DNA of 64,000 nt from Hungatella effluvii. Lineage in GTDB: Bacteria; Bacillota; Clostridia; Lachnospirales; Lachnospiraceae. Below are positions 59,766 through 64,000 of the stretch, in pieces. A model generated the notes under the pieces. The model ran no database searches and was not told the origin of the DNA. It worked only from the letters and a program-made list of their open reading frames with translations. The translations under genes were made by a program, and so were the position numbers. The stretch spans positions 226,282 through 290,281 of the forward strand of contig NZ_QJKD01000008.1 of the NCBI RefSeq assembly GCF_003201875.1. The letters run 5' to 3'. Position 1 is the first letter of the stretch. Each line of letters begins with the position of its first letter.

Positions 59766-61325
59766 TTACTTCGCGTAATCTGTCACTCTGGACTCTCTGA
59801 TCACGTTGACCTTAATCTGTCCCGGGTATTCCAGGGCTTCTTCGATCTTCTTGGAAATATCGCGCGCCAATAAGATCATTCCGTCATCGTTAATCTGTTC
59901 CGGTACTACCATAATCCGAACTTCGCGTCCCGCCTGGATGGCGAAAGACTTGTCGACTCCCTTGAAGGAGTTTGTAATATCTTCTAACTGTTTCAATCTG
60001 TTTGTATATGTTTCCAGTGTCTCTCTTCTTGCACCCGGTCTTGCGGCAGAAATTGTGTCCGCCGCCTGTACGATGCAGGCGATAAGACTCTGTGGTTCAA
60101 CGTCACCGTGATGGGATTCTACGGTATTCAGCACAACTGCAGGCTCTCTGTACTTCTTGCAGAGCTCCGCTCCCAGCTGAATGTGAGAACCTTCCATCTC
60201 ATGGTCAACGGCTTTCCCAATGTCATGTAATAAACCGGCACGTTTAGCCATACGGACATCAAGCCCGATCTCTCCGGCAAGAAGCCCGGATAACTGGGCT
60301 ACTTCCATGGAATGCTTTAATGCATTCTGTCCGTAGCTTGTCCTGTACTTCAGTTTACCAAGCAGTCTGATGAGTTCCGGATGCAGACCGTGAATACCGA
60401 CCTCAAGGGCCGCGGCCTCACCTTCCTCACGCATGTTGGTTTCCACTTCTTTCTGTGCTTTTTCTACCATTTCCTCAATTCTGGCCGGATGAATACGTCC
60501 GTCCACAATGAGCCGTTCCAATGCGATCCTGGCTACTTCTCTTCGAACCGGATCGAATCCGGATAATACAACCGCCTCAGGGGTATCATCGATAATGAGT
60601 TCCACGCCCGTCAGGGTTTCTAACGTACGAATGTTGCGTCCTTCACGTCCGATGATTCGGCCTTTCATCTCATCGTTCGGAAGCTGCACAACGGAAACTG
60701 TCGTCTCTGCAACGTGGTCCGCAGCACATCTCTGGATGGCTGTCACCACATATTCCCTCGCCTTTTTATCGGCTTCCTCTTTTGCTTTGTTGTCGAGTTC
60801 CTTGATTAATTTCGCAGTGTCATGTTTTACATCATCTTCAACAGATTTTAAAAGATATTCTTTTGCTTGTTCGGAGGTTAATCCGGAAATCTTTTCCAGT
60901 TCCTGTATCCCTTTTTCATAGAGAGACTCTACTTCGGCGTTTCTCTTATTCAGGGCTTCCTCTCGAGCAGTAAGACCTACTTCTCTTTTTTCCATTGCGT
61001 CGGACTTCTTGTCCAGGTTTTCTTCCTTGCTTAGTACTCGTCTTTCATAACGTTGAAGCTCAGCTCTTCTTTCTCTGGTCTCTTTTTCCAGTTCATTCTT
61101 AGTCTTCAAAGACTCTTCTTTTGCTTCAAGGAGAGCTTCGCGCTTCTTTGTCTCAGCGGTTTTTAATGCTTCATCTATTATTTCCCGGGATTTTTCTTCT
61201 GCAGAACCAATCTTGCTCTCATACGATTTTGTACGATACGCGATGGCAGCAGTCCAGGTAATAAAAGCAACTACAACTGATGCGACGATTGCAATCAATG
61301 CAGCCGTGAATACTGATACTGACAC
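59766..61325 (-). CDS. rny: Ribonuclease Y
   Basis: A 519-residue membrane-anchored endoribonuclease that starts mRNA decay. One N-terminal helix (residues about 5-28) is followed by a long charged coiled coil (to about 200), a KH domain (RIIGREGRNIRTLETLTGV) and an HD domain with LLHDIGKAVDHEMEG. Full length for the family. It lies 116 bp downstream of recX on the same strand, as is usual in clostridia. Confidence 0.95.
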   Translation of the reverse strand: MSVSVFTAALIAIVASVVVAFITWTAAIAYRTKSYESKIGSAEEKSREIIDEALKTAETKKREALLEAKEESLKTKNELEKETRERRAELQRYERRVLSKEENLDKKSDAMEKREVGLTAREEALNKRNAEVESLYEKGIQELEKISGLTSEQAKEYLLKSVEDDVKHDTAKLIKELDNKAKEEADKKAREYVVTAIQRCAADHVAETTVSVVQLPNDEMKGRIIGREGRNIRTLETLTGVELIIDDTPEAVVLSGFDPVRREVARIALERLIVDGRIHPARIEEMVEKAQKEVETNMREEGEAAALEVGIHGLHPELIRLLGKLKYRTSYGQNALKHSMEVAQLSGLLAGEIGLDVRMAKRAGLLHDIGKAVDHEMEGSHIQLGAELCKKYREPAVVLNTVESHHGDVEPQSLIACIVQAADTISAARPGARRETLETYTNRLKQLEDITNSFKGVDKSFAIQAGREVRIMVVPEQINDDGMILLARDISKKIEEALEYPGQIKVNVIRESRVTDYAK

Positions 61326-61441
61326 AGGAGCACCTCCTTATTTAATTTTCATTGTACATCAATACAACACTACAATTTTAAACTGTTTTATACATTATGT
61401 CAAGTATTTAACCGCTGTTTCCAGTATACTTATACACATTT

Positions 61442-62059
61442 TCAAAATGACCCATCATCACTGTACTTACTGCCAAAAACGCGGTCCACCGTCTCAAAGG
61501 AAAATCCTTTTCTTCCCAGCGCTGCCATAGCTTTTCTCCGCTCTTCCAGTGTCATGGCTTCCGGCTCCAGTCTCTTCCGCCTGATGTAGTCCCTGATCTG
61601 CGCCTCCTCGTCCACCGGATGCTCCTCTAAAATGTCGGAGACCGCCTCCTTGGAAAGCCCTTTTCGCTGAAGCTCGTACTGAATCTGCCGCTTGCTTTTC
61701 TTTGTGGAGTGATACTCCACGTAGCGTCTGCCATACTCTTCATCGTTGATATACCGGTGCTTCTTCAGGAATTCGATGGCATACTCGATAGCTTCTCCAG
61801 GATAGTATCCGTCCTTCAGCTTCTTCCGCAACTCCTGTTCCGTCTTATCGGAAGACTTCAGCAGGTAACAGACCCGCTCCACCGCACGCTTTAAAAGGAT
61901 CTCTTCCATGATCTCACGATACGTCTCCTCCGGCAGTTCCTCTCCCGTCTCAATGTGATACCGCTTTATTTCCCCGTTATAAAGCGCAAGAGCAAAGTCT
62001 TCATCCAGAACGACTTTACTCCTGCGCTTATCAAGGGGTGTGATCTCCGTAACTGTCAT
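61442..62059 (-). CDS. recX: Regulatory protein RecX
   Basis: A 205-residue helical RecX with three tandem three-helix modules (YLLKSSDKTEQELRKKLKD, HRYINDEEYGRRYVEYHS, LQRKGLSKEAVSDILEE). It binds RecA filaments and modulates their activity. It starts 95 bp after recA on the same strand and may be transcribed from the SOS promoter of recA. The C-terminus RKGFSFETVDRVFGS is typical. Confidence 0.92.
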   Translation of the reverse strand: MTVTEITPLDKRRSKVVLDEDFALALYNGEIKRYHIETGEELPEETYREIMEEILLKRAVERVCYLLKSSDKTEQELRKKLKDGYYPGEAIEYAIEFLKKHRYINDEEYGRRYVEYHSTKKSKRQIQYELQRKGLSKEAVSDILEEHPVDEEAQIRDYIRRKRLEPEAMTLEERRKAMAALGRKGFSFETVDRVFGSKYSDDGSF

Positions 62060-62154
62060 ACCTGCCCCTTACTCTTCTTATTTACTGATTTTATGAATCG
62101 CCGCCTTTATAGATCACAGTTCTTTATAATTTCCTGCCATCTTATTAGTCAGAC

Positions 62155-63255
62155 TTATGATTCCTTCGGTTCGGCCTTAATTCTCTTACTCTCTTTTTCC
62201 GGAACAGCTTCTCCCGCGGGAGCGCCGCCTGCCGGAGCACTTACCGGAGCCGCACCATCTTCACCGAGTCCGTAACGGGCGCGCACCTTATTCTCGATCT
62301 CCTCACAGACAGCAGGATTATCCTGGAGATAAATTTTAGAATTCTCACGGCCCTGGCCGATCTTTGCTCCGCCGTAAGCGAACCATGCGCCGCTCTTCTC
62401 CACAATATCTTCCTTCACCGCCAGATCGAGCACATCGCCTTCTTTGGAAATACCCTTTCCAAACATGATATCAAACTCTGCTTCTTTAAATGGCGGAGCA
62501 ATCTTATTCTTAACAACCTTCACACGTACGCGGTTACCAACCACTTCGCCGCCCTGCTTTAAGGATTCAATTCTTCTGATATCCATACGCACAGAAGCGT
62601 AGAATTTCAGGGCACGGCCGCCAGTCGTTGTCTCAGGGCTGCCGAACATAACGCCTACCTTCTCACGCAGCTGGTTGATGAAGAGTACCGTACAGTTGGA
62701 CTTACTGATGACACCGGTCAGCTTTCTTAAGGCCTGAGACATCAGACGGGCCTGCAGGCCTACATGAGAGTCACCCATGTCGCCTTCAATCTCCGCCTTC
62801 GGAACAAGGGCTGCAACCGAGTCCACGATGATAATGTCAACCGCGCCGGAACGCACCATCGTCTCTGTGATCTCCAACGCCTGCTCCCCGTTATCCGGCT
62901 GAGAGATATATAAATTATCGATATCCACGCCGATCTTCTTCGCATACACCGGATCAAGGGCATGCTCAGCGTCAATAAAGCCCGCGATGCCGCCGCGTTT
63001 CTGAACTTCTGCAATCATATGTAAAGCCACGGTCGTCTTACCACTGGACTCCGGGCCATAGATCTCCACGACTCTTCCCTTCGGGATTCCACCGAGTCCC
63101 AGGGCGATATCAAGGCTTAAGGAACCGGTCGGAATAGTCTCCACGTTCATCTTCACGCCGCCGTCTCCCAGCTTCATCACGGAACCCTTGCCATATGCTT
63201 TCTCAATCTGTGTAATGGCGGCATCAAGTGCCTTTAATTTATCATCTTTATTCAT
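62155..63255 (-). CDS. recA: Recombinase RecA
   Basis: A 366-residue RecA, the strand-exchange protein of homologous recombination and co-protease for LexA. Walker A is GPESSGKTT, with DAEHALDP, the L1 region MGDSHVGLQARLMSQAL and the L2 region around GRALKFYASVRMDIRR all intact. The ATG at 63255 follows GGAGG by 6 nt; an in-frame upstream start at 63276 is rejected for lack of a site. The C-terminal tail is Ala/Pro/Glu-rich. Confidence 0.97.
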   Translation of the reverse strand: MNKDDKLKALDAAITQIEKAYGKGSVMKLGDGGVKMNVETIPTGSLSLDIALGLGGIPKGRVVEIYGPESSGKTTVALHMIAEVQKRGGIAGFIDAEHALDPVYAKKIGVDIDNLYISQPDNGEQALEITETMVRSGAVDIIIVDSVAALVPKAEIEGDMGDSHVGLQARLMSQALRKLTGVISKSNCTVLFINQLREKVGVMFGSPETTTGGRALKFYASVRMDIRRIESLKQGGEVVGNRVRVKVVKNKIAPPFKEAEFDIMFGKGISKEGDVLDLAVKEDIVEKSGAWFAYGGAKIGQGRENSKIYLQDNPAVCEEIENKVRARYGLGEDGAAPVSAPAGGAPAGEAVPEKESKRIKAEPKES

Positions 63256-63269
63256 GTTATCCTCCAATG

Positions 63270-63325
63270 CGAACAAACGTTCTTTTCCTGTTTATAATCA
63301 TAGTATACTTGTCCCTAAATGTCAA
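63270..63325 (-). promoter_or_regulatory. recA promoter and LexA (SOS) box
   Basis: On the minus strand, TTGACA (63325-63320), a 17-bp spacer and TATGAT (63302-63297) form a consensus promoter. Fifteen bases further on, CGAACAAACGTTC (63270-63282) matches the Firmicute LexA box CGAAC-N4-GTTC(G). It sits across the transcript start, so LexA would block initiation. Confidence 0.88.
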
Positions 63326-63872
63326 CTGGAATTTTCCTGAATTCCCGCGTTTTTACACCGCTGAAAGCAAAAAAATCCCTGCCCCTATTCCCTCAAAACG
63401 CATCACTCTCCTGTTTTCTATTCTCTTTTGTAGCTTTTCCTGAAACTGCGGCGAACTGCCAGTGAACTGCAGAAATAGAGAACGGAACGTTCTCCGATAC
63501 CCTTTTACTATATCATAGGGACGGTCTTCATGCAATTGGTATTTTCTGTTTCTGGTAAGTATACCGATGCTATTTTTAATTTTATGTTTAAATAATTTTT
63601 CTGGATTTCTATTGTGTAATTTTTTTTGTATGTATTGTAATTTTTTTCTGGCTTTCTACCGTAAATATGGTAAAATAATAGCAGTCTCTGCCGCACATTC
63701 CTGTGCGCAGAACCGTTCATCAAGTCCGTGGCTGTCATCTGTACAGCATACGGCTTCATACGGTATCAGACGATACCGTCAGGGCCAGTTCGGCCATAAT
63801 TTTCCATCACTGATTTTGGATACACCGCAAACAAAATATCTGACTCAAAGGGGGAATGTCTGTGAATGCCTG

Positions 63873-63901
63873 TTGATACCTGACGCATTTTTGATTATAA
63901 T
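63873..63901 (+). promoter_or_regulatory. Strong sigma-A promoter pointing out of the window
   Basis: TTGATA (63873-63878), a 17-bp spacer and a perfect TATAAT (63896-63901) on the plus strand. Transcription would begin near 63908 and run into the hairpin at 63930. Confidence 0.8.
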
Positions 63902-63929
63902 CCCATCTTTGACACATGAATGAACGTAT

Positions 63930-63970
63930 AAGTGCCACAACCCCTTTGAAATACTGGGCTTGTGGCACTT
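63930..63970 (+). terminator. Hairpin shortly after the right-end promoter
   Basis: AAGTGCCACAA (63930-63940) pairs perfectly with TTGTGGCACTT (63960-63970). It begins only about 22 nt after the predicted start site, so it may be an attenuator or a very short RNA. The T-run after it is poor (TGTACTCTCTT). Confidence 0.6.
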
Positions 63971-64000
63971 TGTACTCTCTTCACGAAATATAGTAATGTT

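Larger units (their letters stand above)
63256..64000. other. Non-coding right end of the window
   Basis: Beyond the recA promoter there is about 650 bp without a credible gene. Seen here: a perfect 7+3+7 palindrome GAGAACGGAACGTTCTC (63478-63494); a weak plus-strand promoter-like TATGGTAAAATAAT (63666-63679); several small hairpins (for example ACGGTATC/GATACCGT near 63760); and a strong promoter and hairpin at 63873-63970. The gene that should begin beyond the edge is not visible. Confidence 0.5.

Noticed and set aside
63353..63923. Small frames upstream of recA on both strands
   Set aside because: A/T-driven, low complexity, no ribosome binding site.
63916..63993. 25-codon frame after the right-end promoter
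   Set aside because: No ribosome binding site, and the frame is largely formed by the hairpin arms. A leader peptide is possible but unsupported.
1..64000. CRISPR arrays, tRNA and rRNA genes
   Set aside because: I looked for regularly spaced repeats and for TPsiC-type GTTCGA-AATC signatures on both strands and saw none; similar strings inside rny are coding sequence.

Overview
This 64 kb window is chromosomal DNA of an anaerobic Firmicute, most likely a gut Lachnospiraceae (Clostridium/Enterocloster/Hungatella-like). The grounds are strong AGGAGG ribosome binding sites, TTGACA/TATAAT promoters, a recA-recX-rny order, a CGAAC-N4-GTTC type LexA box, glycyl radical enzymes and many sugar ABC and GPH transporters. 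The genus is inferred. Most genes are on the minus strand. I saw no tRNA, rRNA, CRISPR array, complete insertion sequence or prophage.

Layout. 1-136: start of araA (minus, runs off the window). 521-9754: a minus-strand catabolic operon with a sugar-binding lipoprotein, two CUT1 permeases, GH3 and GH88 glycosidases, a UlaG-like lactonase, a UlaE-like epimerase and a cytoplasmic beta-propeller protein. A divergent FGGY kinase (10071-11543) and a DeoR regulator (11569-12369) flank it. Next come a lone eutH and a DNA glycosylase gene, tag. 15138-26338: a deoxynucleoside salvage block (cdd, deoC, deoD, udp, a Crp/Fnr regulator, a BMP-family nucleoside ABC importer) followed by the glycyl radical enzyme pair yjjI/yjjW. 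In E. coli the same pair sits beside deoCABD, so the association recurs in a distant phylum.

26600-40250: a ferritin-like protein, a solo PTS IIC/PfoR-type membrane protein, a two-component system with an ABC exporter, a DUF5131 pseudogene split by a 165-bp palindromic MITE, an ECF sigma/anti-sigma pair, a DinB-like protein, a broken TetR gene, an ACT-domain protein and a chemotaxis receptor. Two near-identical copies of a C-rich, terminator-ended element (27327-27523 and 37927-38124) look like twin small RNA genes. 40449-50041: three AraC regulators, a DUF512 remnant, and an amino-sugar or sugar operon (GPH transporter, mutarotase, NagA, two amidohydrolases) with a divergent AraC gene.

51411-58914: a compact cassette of a GLUG/coiled-coil surface protein, an MMPL/RND exporter, a small beta-rich protein and an ACMSD-type amidohydrolase, divergent from a TetR regulator. 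59766-63255: rny, recX and recA, the last with a clear promoter and SOS box.

Non-coding structures stand out. A repeat that ends in a Shine-Dalgarno sequence precedes three unrelated minus-strand genes. A 387-bp near-palindrome with 41-bp perfect arms closes the nucleoside transporter operon. The twin C-rich RNA candidates are the strongest lead for something undescribed.
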